A DNA stretch of 64,000 nucleotides from Providencia sp. R33. Lineage in GTDB: Bacteria > Pseudomonadota > Gammaproteobacteria > Enterobacterales > Enterobacteriaceae. Below are positions 36,817 through 45,990 of the stretch, piece after piece. The notes beneath the pieces are model-generated. The model was not told the DNA's origin. It saw nothing but the letters and a program-made list of their open reading frames with translations, and did no database searches. How positions within the stretch are numbered: the first letter of the stretch is position 1; the number at the start of each line of letters is the position of its first letter. The translations under genes and the position numbers were made by a program. The stretch spans positions 2,790,001-2,854,000 of the forward strand of contig NZ_CP072453.1 in assembly GCF_019343475.1 (NCBI RefSeq). The letters run 5' to 3'.

Positions 36817-37935
36817 TTATTCTCCCCGTGAGTCAGTGTCTTGCTGGCGTTTTTGGCGACCTAATTCACGTACCGCCATCACACTCACCCCAGCCACTAA
36901 CCCCACAACACCACCGATTAACCCAACGGCGGTTGATGAAATTTGGCCGCCTTCACGGTTATTTAAATCTGGTTTGTCTGCGCGTGGCGTTGGGTTTTCC
37001 ACACTGGCAAGTTGATGGATGGCTTTGTGGAAGCCGACATTTTCTTCATTACAGCCATAACATGGGTGACCTATCGCCACAGGCCATACACCGCCAACGT
37101 CGCAGAACTGCAATGTTGAACAGTTACCGTAAGTTTCAGGGCCTTTACAGCCTAGGTGATATAAACACCAACCTTCACGGTGACCATCATCGCCAAACTC
37201 TTTAGCAAAACGCCCTGCATCAAAGTGTGGGCGGCGCTCGCAGTGCTCGTGAATTAATCGACCATAGGCAAACATTGGGCGGTTTTTGCTGTCCAGTGCT
37301 GGTGGGCGATTAAAAGTAATTAAGTGAGCAACGGTCGCTAAGAAATTATGTGGATTTGGTGGGCAACCTGGGATGTTAATCACAGGTTTATCTTTGATGA
37401 CTTGGTTTAACCCAACTGCGCCCGTTGGGTTGTCACCTGCCGCGGCAACACCGCCCCAAGAGGCACAAGAGCCAATTGCAATCACGGCAGCAGCATGTTC
37501 CGCCACTTCGCGAATATGCTCAACAATGGGTTTCCCTGCAACCATGCAGTAGATACCGTTATCTTTCAGTGGGATAGAACCATCGACGACAAGAACATAT
37601 TTTCCTTTATATTTCTCCATCGCATTGTGCTTATTCTGTTCAACTTGCTCACCAAAAGCGGCAGATAACACCTCATGGTATTCCAGTGAAATTGTATCCA
37701 GAATTAAGTTTTCGAGAGTCGGGTGAGTAGAACACAGCAAGGACTCAGTACAACCCGTACACTCTTGGGCGCCAATCCAAATGACAGGCGGACGAGCTGG
37801 GTCGCTAATAGATTCAGCAATTTGGGCCGCTGCTTTCCCACTTAGCCCCATCGTTGCTGCCAACGCTGTACATAACTTCATAAAATCACGGCGGTTAATA
37901 CCGTGAGGAGAATTAATAGAGTTATCTCCTATCAT
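36817..37935 (-). CDS. hybO: [NiFe]-hydrogenase 2 small subunit HybO
   Basis: 372 residues. A Tat signal with INRRDFMKL is followed by ECTGCTESLLCS, the proximal Fe-S cluster site, and later cysteines (GYGNCSTLQFCD, CYGCNEENVGF) for the other clusters. A C-terminal helix (LIGGVVGLVAGVSVMAV) anchors the heterodimer to the membrane. It is the first gene of the hyb-hyp operon. Confidence 0.96.
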   Translation of the reverse strand: MIGDNSINSPHGINRRDFMKLCTALAATMGLSGKAAAQIAESISDPARPPVIWIGAQECTGCTESLLCSTHPTLENLILDTISLEYHEVLSAAFGEQVEQNKHNAMEKYKGKYVLVVDGSIPLKDNGIYCMVAGKPIVEHIREVAEHAAAVIAIGSCASWGGVAAAGDNPTGAVGLNQVIKDKPVINIPGCPPNPHNFLATVAHLITFNRPPALDSKNRPMFAYGRLIHEHCERRPHFDAGRFAKEFGDDGHREGWCLYHLGCKGPETYGNCSTLQFCDVGGVWPVAIGHPCYGCNEENVGFHKAIHQLASVENPTPRADKPDLNNREGGQISSTAVGLIGGVVGLVAGVSVMAVRELGRQKRQQDTDSRGE

Positions 37936-38544
37936 TCTTTTTTCCTATTATTATGGGTGGCTTAGAACCTATTCATTAAACAAATTTTGTTGATTATCCT
38001 TGCGTTAGAGATGCCACAAAACCCGACGTGTTGAATACACTTACGCCTTACGCTTGTATCATTCGATGCAATTCAAATTGATAACAAAACTGAGCTTAAT
38101 GAAATAAATTCTTATTTAAGTAACCTGGTGCATATATATAAAATAAGATCCTATTCCTCCCGATTTTTAATCACTTGATCTTCATCAAGAGGAAATAAGA
38201 AAGTTTATCTTTTTTATATATTTGTTAGAAAAATCGATTCAGTTGATAGGGGGAAAAAAGTGTTAAGTTAAATAAAAATGATTCGTTTATTATTCAATAA
38301 TGCGCTATATATCACACTAATTTAAATATAAATTTCATTAATTATCATTTAGATACATAAAACCATTATTTATTTATAATTTAATTAAGCGAAATTAGAG
38401 TATTATTAATAACCAATTTATTAATATAAATATAAATTAGTTAAATAAGAATCAATATCAAAAAAAGAATATTTAATTAAAATTTAGAATATAGAAAAAG
38501 TCGATTAATATATGTTCTAAGGGCCTAACAATATCTCTCATTGG
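37936..38544. promoter_or_regulatory. hyb operon control region with perfect FNR box
   Basis: A 609-bp very AT-rich region without ORFs. TTGAT-CTTC-ATCAA at 38175-38188 matches the FNR consensus at all ten defined positions, about 240 bp upstream of hybO, so the hydrogenase is probably switched on without oxygen. The region also lies downstream of hypF (same strand); I see no clear terminator for hypF. The part at 38270-38510 is almost only A/T. Confidence 0.75.
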
Positions 38545-40821
38545 CTAACCCTTTAATTTTACTGAGGCTATAGCTACCTGCCCTAATGCCAATCCACCAT
38601 CCCCCATCGGGAACTGCCTTGCCGTTAACACCTCAAATTCATTTAAATTATTCATTAATAAATTTCGTAATAATTTATTGTGCATCACACCTCCTGATAA
38701 CACGACTTGCTTAACCCCATATTGCTGAGCAGATGTTCTAGCGAGCTGCGCAAACCCATTTGCTAATGCGACATGAAACGCATGGGCACGCTGCGCTTTA
38801 GGAGCTTGGTAAGCACACCACTCACGCCAAAATGTAGCTAAGTCAAGGTGTTGGCCGACTAGTGGCATCGTCACTGGGTGTGTTAGAACTTCAGAGCGCA
38901 TCGCCAACGCTTCAAGTTGGCACGCCGCTTCCCCTTCCCAACTAGTTTGCGCCGTGCAAATACCAAGGGCAGCCGCGACAGCGTCAAATAACCGCCCCGT
39001 GGAAGACGCCGTTGGGCAGTTGAGCCCCCTTTCGATAGCCTTTTCGAGCCCCTGCCAAGGAAATTCGAGGAGTTGAGTTGCATCTGGTTGTTGTTGCCAC
39101 TTAGGAACAAACTGCAACCAGTGAGCCAATAAGTTACGCCAAGGCTGCCTTGCCGCCATTTCACCGCCAGGTAAAGCAACCGCAGGCAACCCACCCAAAT
39201 ATTGGCTGGATGAATAATCTACCAATAAACATTCCCCCCCCCAGAGACGTTGGTCATCGCCATAACCTAGCCCATCAAGCGCTAACCCAATGACTTTGCC
39301 TGTGTTTTTTGGCAAGCCATGCTCCACCATAACGGCCGCAATATGGGCATGATGGTGCTGAATTTGCACAAATGGAATGTTCAACTGTGCAGATAACTGC
39401 TGAGCAAATCGATGACTAACATAGCTAGGGTGCATATCTCCAGCCAATGCAGTTGGGGTAAAACGGTAAATAGATTCAAACAAATCAATCGCACTTTGGT
39501 ACTGCTCAAAAATATCTAAGTCGTCCAAATCCCCAAGGTGTTGGCTTAATACCGCGCTTTTATCACGTAATAAGCAAAACGTATTTTTCAGATCAGCCCC
39601 TAACCCTAATATAGAGGGTGAGTTTTCAAAACCTTCAGGTAAATCCACAGAATCAGGTACATACCCACGAGCACGGCGCAACATTTCCGCCTCACCTTGG
39701 TGATAACGAACTAAAGAATCATCAGCGCGTTGCACGATATCGCGGTTATGGGTCAGATAAAAATCAGCGATATTGGCTAAATCATTGAACGCACTTTGCT
39801 CTGTGAGTACTGGGGGCTTCCCTGATGCATTTCCTGAGGTCATGATTAATGGCCTTTTTACTTCTGCCATTAATAAATGCTGTAAGGGATTCGAGGGCAG
39901 CATCACCCCTAACTCAGTCAAATGTGGAGCAACGAACTGACTTAACTCACTGTTTTTCCACTGCTTGATTAAAACGATAGGTGCTGCGGAGCTTTTTAAT
40001 AACGAGGCTAGCCCATCACTAACACTAACTCCTTGGTTTTTTAACCAATCTAAAGACGGGATCATCACCGCAAACGGTTTTGTTGGGCGATGTTTACGTA
40101 TGCGGAGCGCTTGTATTGCATGGTCATCCGTTGCATCGCAAGCAAGATGAAAGCCACCTAACCCCTTGATAGCAATAATTTTACTCGTGAGTAGATATTG
40201 AGATGCCGATATTAATGCCCGTTCCTTTTCCGCCACCGTCTGCCCGAAAGCATCACTCAGCGTAATTTCAGGCCCACACACCGCACATGCATTGGGCTGC
40301 GCATGAAAACGCCTATCCGCGGGGGATTGATATTCCGCCAAACATTCAGGGCATAACGGGAAATCGGCCATCGCCGTGTTTGGGCGATCATAGGGCATAT
40401 GGCGAATAATCGTAAAGCGTGGCCCGCAATGAGTACAATTGGCAAATGGATAATGAAAACGGCGATTTACAGGGTCAAAAATCTCTTGCTGACAAGCCTC
40501 ACAAGTTGCCGCATCAGGGATCACTTGCGTATCCATCTTCCCTTCGCCACTGCGGCGAATGGTAAATTCATCGGGTAAAACATCCCATTGAAAGGGTTGT
40601 GATTGAATACTTTCAATATTCGCTAAAGGAGGGCAATGCTGTTGCAATAATTGGCTAAATTCAGTGATATCTGCGTCAGAAATTAGGCGGATCAACACCC
40701 CTTCACCATCGTTGCAGACATCCCCATGCAGTCGCTGTTGATGTGCCAACTGCCAAACATAGGGACGAAAACCAACCCCTTGTACTTTGCCTTTAACCCG
40801 AAGCTGTATTCCGTTGCTCAC
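38545..40821 (-). CDS. hypF: Carbamoyltransferase HypF
   Basis: 758 residues from a GTG with GAGGG seven bases upstream; a GTG two codons earlier is too close to that site. Domains in order are acylphosphatase (RVKGKVQGVGFRPYVWQLA), two zinc fingers (CEACQQEIFDPVNRRFHYPFANCTHCG split over CxxC pairs), a YrdC-like domain (KPFAVMIPSL) and the Kae1-like domain (QIQHHHAHIAAVM, GLALDGLGYGDD, LSGGVMHN). It carbamoylates the HypE C-terminal Cys. It stands as its own unit upstream of hybO, as in P. mirabilis-like genomes. Confidence 0.96.
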   Translation of the reverse strand: MSNGIQLRVKGKVQGVGFRPYVWQLAHQQRLHGDVCNDGEGVLIRLISDADITEFSQLLQQHCPPLANIESIQSQPFQWDVLPDEFTIRRSGEGKMDTQVIPDAATCEACQQEIFDPVNRRFHYPFANCTHCGPRFTIIRHMPYDRPNTAMADFPLCPECLAEYQSPADRRFHAQPNACAVCGPEITLSDAFGQTVAEKERALISASQYLLTSKIIAIKGLGGFHLACDATDDHAIQALRIRKHRPTKPFAVMIPSLDWLKNQGVSVSDGLASLLKSSAAPIVLIKQWKNSELSQFVAPHLTELGVMLPSNPLQHLLMAEVKRPLIMTSGNASGKPPVLTEQSAFNDLANIADFYLTHNRDIVQRADDSLVRYHQGEAEMLRRARGYVPDSVDLPEGFENSPSILGLGADLKNTFCLLRDKSAVLSQHLGDLDDLDIFEQYQSAIDLFESIYRFTPTALAGDMHPSYVSHRFAQQLSAQLNIPFVQIQHHHAHIAAVMVEHGLPKNTGKVIGLALDGLGYGDDQRLWGGECLLVDYSSSQYLGGLPAVALPGGEMAARQPWRNLLAHWLQFVPKWQQQPDATQLLEFPWQGLEKAIERGLNCPTASSTGRLFDAVAAALGICTAQTSWEGEAACQLEALAMRSEVLTHPVTMPLVGQHLDLATFWREWCAYQAPKAQRAHAFHVALANGFAQLARTSAQQYGVKQVVLSGGVMHNKLLRNLLMNNLNEFEVLTARQFPMGDGGLALGQVAIASVKLKG

Positions 40822-41229
40822 TTGCACACCCTCTTTTTATACTGATGCTATTTTCTCGCTAACGCATCAAAAAAACTTAACTTAAGATCAAAAAAAAGTG
40901 GGATAGGAAAAGTCAGCATAGTCATTTAATTAACATGCAGATAATGGTAAAAATTCGCTTGAGTCATTAATTTATTTATCCGCAATAAACTATTCAAAAT
41001 AGACATATTTTATTTTAAATTCAACAAATTAAGATTTAATTAATGTTTCTTATATCGGCAATTTTTCTGATTACCTAAAACAACAAACTGATGCGTTGTG
41101 AATAACAAAGGCAATTTGAGATCCCCATGCTAGGGGTCAGGTGTGCATTTCTCAACAATGGAAGAATCGTTTCATGTAGTGGCTATAAAATTCTTATGGC
41201 CACTACACTTTCATTCGCTGATTGATTAA
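40822..41229. other. Intergenic region between hypF and the sulfatase gene
   Basis: 408 bp with no ORF. It must hold the hypF promoter on the minus strand and the end of the sulfatase transcript. A 13-bp hairpin GTAGTGGC...GCCACTAC at 41176-41206, with one T-G pair, lies 23 bp past the sulfatase stop but has no T-run. Nothing else is recognised. Confidence 0.5.
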
Positions 41230-43026
41230 TTAATCACTCGTAAACCCATCTTCCATGCGGTTAAAGTTATAGAAAAATTCAGATGGATCAACTACAGCAG
41301 GATCGCTGTATTTTCTTGCTTCTTCCCACCACAGTAGCTGTAATTCTTTCAATTTCTCAGGGTATTTTTTCGCTAAATCTGTAGATTCAGAAAAATCCTC
41401 CGCAGTATTAAACAATTGCCATTGGTCATCATCATAGCTCGTATTATAACGATGTAATGCAACCGCACGCCAATCTCCTTGGGTAATTGCACGCTGACTA
41501 CGCAATTGGAAATACTGAACATCACGGGTTTTCGCTTTGTCTGAGTTTAGCGTTGGTAAAAATGATTTACCCGCAACCGGCACTTGTTTTACACCGTCGA
41601 CTTCCGTTGCAAATGACGTTCCTGCCGCATCCAAAATGGTTGGGGCAATATCGACCACACTGACATACTGGTCACGAATGCTATTGGGTTGATCTGTATG
41701 ACTCGGCCATGAAACAATTAAAGGTGTACGAACTCCCCCTAAGTACGGCCATAATTTATAACGTTTAAACGGAGTTGCTCCCGCATAAGCCCATGGGCGC
41801 TGGTACAACATATCCGTTTTTGGGCCACCGGCATCATCTAAATTGTCGTACATTTCTTTCACGGTGGTTTTATCCATATAAGCCGTTCTAAAACCGCCAT
41901 TTACGCCACCTTCTGGTGCAGCCCCATTATCTGATAACAAAATAATCAGCGTGTCATCATACTGATTGGTTTCTTTTAAATGGTTAACTAATCGGCCTAT
42001 CTGCTCATCGGTATGCGTCATAAAGCCAGCGTATGTCTCCATAAACCTTGCATACACTTTTTTCTGTTCCGCATCTAATGAATCCCATGCAGCATCCCCT
42101 TTCTCTCTTGGTGGTAACACTGTATTACTCGGGATAATCCCTATTTTTTTCTGTTTTTCAAAACGCGCTAAACGTAGCTGATCCCAGCCTTGATCATACT
42201 TGCCATCATAAGCCTGAATATACGATTTAGGGACATGATAAGGTGAGTGAGCAGCCCCTAATGCTAAATAAATGAATTTAGGTTGCTCTGATTTTTGGTC
42301 AATACGATTAATGGCGTGATCCACTAAATCGACAGATAAATGATACTCAGGGTTATTGGGTGGCGTAATTTTTTGATTATTTTCGACCAGTGCAGGTTTA
42401 TATTGATTTGTATGCCCACTTAAAAAACCGTAAAAATAATCAAAACCACGCTGTTTTGGCCAGAAACTTTGGCTACGTGCTAAATCATCTTTGTAATTAG
42501 GCGCAAGGTGCCATTTACCCAAAGCATAGGTATCATAACCTGCTGATTTTAAAGCTTGTGCAATGTTTTGGGCATTTTCAGGAATTTCACCGCTCGTTGC
42601 GGGGCCTGCTCCTCTAGGGGTTTCTTTCGATGGCGCATTGACATTATCTGGCGGTAAATCTTCCATATTAACGGTTTGGTTATTACGCCCTGTCACTATC
42701 GCTGCACGCGTTGGCGCACTAATTGCACTCGTATCAAAACGGTTATAGCGAACCCCAGCCTCCGCTAAAGCATCAATATTCGGCGTGTTAATTTCCGAAC
42801 CAAATGCACCAAAATCGGCAAATCCGACGTCATCTAATACAATCAAAATGACATTGGGCTGCTTTGCAATAGGCGCGATTTTATCGGTAGTTGCACTCAC
42901 CGCAAAGGTGGATGATAAAAATAATGCCCCGGTTAATGCGACGTGCAAACACTTACTGACCATATTGGGTTTATGAGGGATTTCAGCTCTCTCATTCCCT
43001 TTTTTTCTTTTTTCGTGATTAGACAT
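41230..43026 (-). CDS. Secreted serine-type sulfatase (formylglycine-dependent)
   Basis: 598 residues. An extended n-region is followed by the signal helix (LHVALTGALFLSSTFAVSA), so it is probably periplasmic. The metal site begins with LDDVGFADFG (Asp65/Asp66); the sulfatase signature is SAPTRAAIVTGR, in which Ser103 is converted to formylglycine; GKWHL (Lys171, His173) and SDNG (Asp366, Asn367) complete the site. A Ser instead of Cys requires the radical SAM maturase, encoded at 45991. The gene resembles Klebsiella AtsA-like arylsulfatases. A RAT antiterminator and terminator precede it, so it belongs to the regulon of the BglG-like protein. GAGAGG supports the start. Confidence 0.9.
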   Translation of the reverse strand: MSNHEKRKKGNERAEIPHKPNMVSKCLHVALTGALFLSSTFAVSATTDKIAPIAKQPNVILIVLDDVGFADFGAFGSEINTPNIDALAEAGVRYNRFDTSAISAPTRAAIVTGRNNQTVNMEDLPPDNVNAPSKETPRGAGPATSGEIPENAQNIAQALKSAGYDTYALGKWHLAPNYKDDLARSQSFWPKQRGFDYFYGFLSGHTNQYKPALVENNQKITPPNNPEYHLSVDLVDHAINRIDQKSEQPKFIYLALGAAHSPYHVPKSYIQAYDGKYDQGWDQLRLARFEKQKKIGIIPSNTVLPPREKGDAAWDSLDAEQKKVYARFMETYAGFMTHTDEQIGRLVNHLKETNQYDDTLIILLSDNGAAPEGGVNGGFRTAYMDKTTVKEMYDNLDDAGGPKTDMLYQRPWAYAGATPFKRYKLWPYLGGVRTPLIVSWPSHTDQPNSIRDQYVSVVDIAPTILDAAGTSFATEVDGVKQVPVAGKSFLPTLNSDKAKTRDVQYFQLRSQRAITQGDWRAVALHRYNTSYDDDQWQLFNTAEDFSESTDLAKKYPEKLKELQLLWWEEARKYSDPAVVDPSEFFYNFNRMEDGFTSD

Positions 43027-43096
43027 AAAGCCTCTCTTGTAAAACGGTATTTAGCAATAAAAAAGCTGAGCATCATGTGGATTAAGGTACAAAAAC

Positions 43097-43169
43097 AAAA
43101 AAACCTGAGACCTATAACGATGAAGTTATAAGGCTCAGGTTTTTGCCTAGTCATACTAGTAACACACCT
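43097..43169 (-). promoter_or_regulatory. RAT antiterminator A with overlapping terminator (sulfatase leader)
   Basis: On the minus strand, GGTGTGTTACTAG, then GACTAGGCAAAAACCTGAG overlaps a terminator stem ACCTGAG/CTCAGGT followed by seven T. The form matches bgl-type RATs of E. coli (GGATTGTTACTG...GGCAAAACCTGA). It lies 70 bp before the sulfatase start. Confidence 0.88.
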
Positions 43170-43225
43170 AAAGAGTTATCATCTAATCAAAACAAATAAA
43201 AATCACAATCACCGATTGATAGTTT

Positions 43226-43241
43226 TGTGAACAATGTCAAA
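43226..43241. promoter_or_regulatory. CRP-like site in the sulfatase/porin promoter region
   Basis: TGTGA-N6-TCAAA matches nine of ten defined positions of the CRP consensus TGTGA-N6-TCACA. It lies between the divergent RAT leaders, where catabolite control would be expected. Confidence 0.5.
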
Positions 43242-43501
43242 AGTATTTCAGGTTTTCACTCAATACTGTTATTAATTTAACTTTATGTTTATTTTAGATC
43301 TTATTTCTCAGTCATTGTCTATCTCAATTAATAATTTTCCCCAATAAATAAAAGCATTTAAATTTCTGTTTTAATTACTATAAATTGTCATTATTAATTA
43401 AAATTCCTGAGCGTTTATACTTATAAAAACCAGTTCTAGCTCACAATTTTTATAATTTATCATTGTAAAAAAAACAGACACGTCTTTAATATACGGCAAA
43501 T

Positions 43502-43581
43502 GGTGTGTTACTAGCTTGACTAGGCAAGAACCTGAATGTTTACGCGATCACGTGGTCGTTTAAACATTCAGGTTTTTTTTT
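43502..43581 (+). promoter_or_regulatory. RAT antiterminator B with overlapping terminator (porin operon leader)
   Basis: The RAT at 43502-43536 (GGTGTGTTACTAG..., ending ACCTGAA) overlaps a perfect 13-bp terminator stem (43530-43542 with 43561-43573) followed by eight or more T. It lies about 105 bp before the porin start. Confidence 0.9.
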
Positions 43582-43686
43582 ACCTAAAATTCCTGATAAG
43601 TAACAAAAAACAATAAATCATTAAAAATCATAAAGTAACAAAAAACACTAATTTGAATTGCTAAAACAAAGAGTAAAGGTTGGTCT

Positions 43687-45039
43687 ATGAAAACAAATAA
43701 ATTTCTAAAATATTTCAAAGCAACATTATTCATCCCTCTTCTTTTTGCAACAATATCAGAAGCCAAGGAATATAAATTTGTCGATAGTTTAAGTAATGAG
43801 CCGCTGATTAAAGACAGTAAACTTGATTTATTTTTAAGAAATCGATTTAAATACCTTAATGAAAATGAAGTTGGCCCAACTTATATTCACACAGCATGGG
43901 CACAAACAATTGGTTTAAATTATCAATCGGGTCTTTGGAAAGAAACTTTAGGGTTTGATGTTTCTTATACCAGTGTAACAAAATTAGGGGCAAGTAATTT
44001 CTTTGCAAGCCGAGATTTATTATGGAACGATGGCCCTGGTTTTAAATCTTCTAATGCTAAAGGTTTTACAAAATTCAATAATCGCTTTATAAAATTACAT
44101 TTAGGAGATGACGAAGGATTAAGTTATAAAGCTAAATATGGCTGGCAAGCTGCACACATGTATACCGTTCTTAAAAGCCCTTATGAATCTGCACAAAATA
44201 GCTATTTAGGTTATACCGGCACATTAAAATATAATGATTTTTCAATTGATACTTTATATTTTGATAGTGTTATGGAACGTTTTTCTCCTAACAAAGAAAA
44301 GTTTCGTAACAGGAATAATGAAGCTATTGAGTATATTGCAGCCGGGGGAATTAATTATAATACTAAAGAACTTAAGGCTACCTATAATTATGGATATGCT
44401 AAAGATTTTATCGACCGCCATTTCATTGATTTAAACTATATGCCATATTCCAACATCACACTCGGTTTTCGAGCTGTTGGAAACGTCCCTCTGGAAATGT
44501 ATAAAAATATGCCTTCATCACGACAAGCTGCAAATGGCAGCTCGTGGGTATATGAAGGAACGGTCAAATGGCAATATGATGACCTAGGAATGAAAGTTGG
44601 CGTTGGGTACACCGATGCAGCTAAAAATGATGGTTCACTCGGTTATTTTGACAGACACCCAGTTAAAAACGCTCGCTGGCGTTTAGACCCAATGTCTTCA
44701 GCCGCTTATCATTACCAACGAGATGGTGAACTCGCTCTCACAGGCCTCATTGACTATAAATATGCAGAAGACTTTTATTCAGCAGTACAATTAAATTATG
44801 GTCAATTTGATTTTAAAAATAATAAAATAAAAACAGGTGAGCTAAATCTTATTAATGCTTGGCAACCTAGCGATCCACGTTTAAAAAACTTTACCATATT
44901 TACTAAATTAACCAAAGCTTGGCTATACCAAGCTGAAGGAAATAGAACTCAACCTGTATTCGATGATAACGGGCACTATATTCGCAGGAATGCTATCGCT
45001 GCAGATATTATATTTGATTATAAATTCAATATATTCTAA
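43687..45039 (+). CDS. OprD-like outer-membrane porin
   Basis: 450 residues. A signal peptide ends near ISEA, followed by KEYKFVDSLSNEPLIKDSKLDLFLRNRF-type sequence typical of OprD/ChiP porins, and strands such as TWAQTIGLNYQSGLWKETLGFDVSY (here AWAQTIGLNY...), closing in IIFDYKFNIF with a terminal Phe. Such channels let sugars, amino acids or aromatic acids through the outer membrane. It is the first gene of a plus-strand operon with the SurE-like and maturase genes, after RAT-terminator B, so it probably admits the sulfated substrate. Its coding is AT-rich. Confidence 0.8.
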   Translation: MKTNKFLKYFKATLFIPLLFATISEAKEYKFVDSLSNEPLIKDSKLDLFLRNRFKYLNENEVGPTYIHTAWAQTIGLNYQSGLWKETLGFDVSYTSVTKLGASNFFASRDLLWNDGPGFKSSNAKGFTKFNNRFIKLHLGDDEGLSYKAKYGWQAAHMYTVLKSPYESAQNSYLGYTGTLKYNDFSIDTLYFDSVMERFSPNKEKFRNRNNEAIEYIAAGGINYNTKELKATYNYGYAKDFIDRHFIDLNYMPYSNITLGFRAVGNVPLEMYKNMPSSRQAANGSSWVYEGTVKWQYDDLGMKVGVGYTDAAKNDGSLGYFDRHPVKNARWRLDPMSSAAYHYQRDGELALTGLIDYKYAEDFYSAVQLNYGQFDFKNNKIKTGELNLINAWQPSDPRLKNFTIFTKLTKAWLYQAEGNRTQPVFDDNGHYIRRNAIAADIIFDYKFNIF

Positions 45040-45068
45040 TTCTGTATAAAATATACATAGAGGTAAAA

Positions 45069-45950
45069 ATGAAAAAATCAATTTTAACACTAAGCTTATT
45101 GGCCTTATTTGGTATTAGCTCTCAAGCTACCGCAGATAACATGCGAATATTATTAGTAAATGATGACGGGTGTGATGCTTTTGGTTTACAAGAACTAAAA
45201 TCGCAACTTGATGCAAAAGGCTATGATGTTTGGCTCGTAGGCCCAGCAACTAACCAAAGTGGAATTGGTACTGCAATTACGTTTAAAGCAGGCAAAGAGT
45301 TTGATGTCAAAAAACTCAATGACCGCGCCTATTGCTTCCCAGGTACACCTGCAGATTCTCTTGATTTTGGGTTATATGGCCTACTACGTGACACTCCACC
45401 TGATCTTGTCATTTCCGGCGTCAACGACGGACCCAATACTGGGACATCGCAATTAAACTCAGGTACAGTTTCCGCAGCAGCACGTGCTGTACGCCTTGGC
45501 TACCCAGCAATTGCAGCAAGCGTGGGTTATATTATGACACCAGAAGAAATGAAATCAGGCTGGCCTAGCACACATAAATATTGGCCTGATTCCGTAACAC
45601 ATGTTGTTGAGCTTGTTGATGATTTAAATAAAGACTGGAAGTCTGGCCAAAAAGTATTACCGCCCAAATCAGGTTTAAGCATTAATTACCCTGCATTGCC
45701 TAAAGAAAAAATTAAAGGCATTAAATTTGTAGAAAATGAATATCTAGTTGCACCACAAATATTGTATGAAATTACCGCAGAAGGAAAAGCTAAACAAATT
45801 ATCAATCCAGAAGCATTAAAAATGAGAAATGATAATTCGGATACGGGTTATCTTGATAAAGGCTATATTACCTATACCATCTTTGATGGCGATTGGAACG
45901 CCCCTGAAGCAAAAGTCAAAGAATATCAAAATATTTTAAAGATTAAGTAA
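45069..45950 (+). CDS. Secreted SurE-like phosphatase
   Basis: 293 residues. Unlike cytosolic SurE, it has a signal peptide (MKKSILTLSLLALFGISSQATA). The SurE metal motif follows directly: MRILLVNDDGCDAFG, then GPATNQSGIGTAITF, CFPGTPADSLDFGL and ISGVNDGPNTG. SurE enzymes remove phosphate from nucleotides and other monoesters. Here the enzyme should act in the periplasm, between a porin and a sulfatase maturase, so it may strip phosphate from an incoming substrate. The 29-bp gap after the porin and AGAGG before the ATG suggest co-transcription. Confidence 0.85.
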   Translation: MKKSILTLSLLALFGISSQATADNMRILLVNDDGCDAFGLQELKSQLDAKGYDVWLVGPATNQSGIGTAITFKAGKEFDVKKLNDRAYCFPGTPADSLDFGLYGLLRDTPPDLVISGVNDGPNTGTSQLNSGTVSAAARAVRLGYPAIAASVGYIMTPEEMKSGWPSTHKYWPDSVTHVVELVDDLNKDWKSGQKVLPPKSGLSINYPALPKEKIKGIKFVENEYLVAPQILYEITAEGKAKQIINPEALKMRNDNSDTGYLDKGYITYTIFDGDWNAPEAKVKEYQNILKIK

Positions 45951-45990
45951 TCATTCATTAATCGTATTTTTAATTCATAGAGACATAAGT

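Larger units (their letters stand above)
43027..43686. promoter_or_regulatory. Divergent control region: sulfatase versus porin operon
   Basis: 660 bp without a gene, arranged almost as a mirror image: RAT-terminator A facing left (43097-43169), a central AT-rich promoter part with a CRP-like site at 43226-43241, and RAT-terminator B facing right (43502-43581). Both flanking operons are therefore set up for antitermination control from one promoter region. Confidence 0.8.

Noticed and set aside
38001..38016. Possible sigma-54 promoter upstream of hybO (TGGCA-N9-GCA on the minus strand)
   Set aside because: GG/GC spacing is right, but the -12 TTGC is AAC-GC and no enhancer site is seen. E. 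coli hyb is not sigma-54 dependent. The FNR box is better supported.
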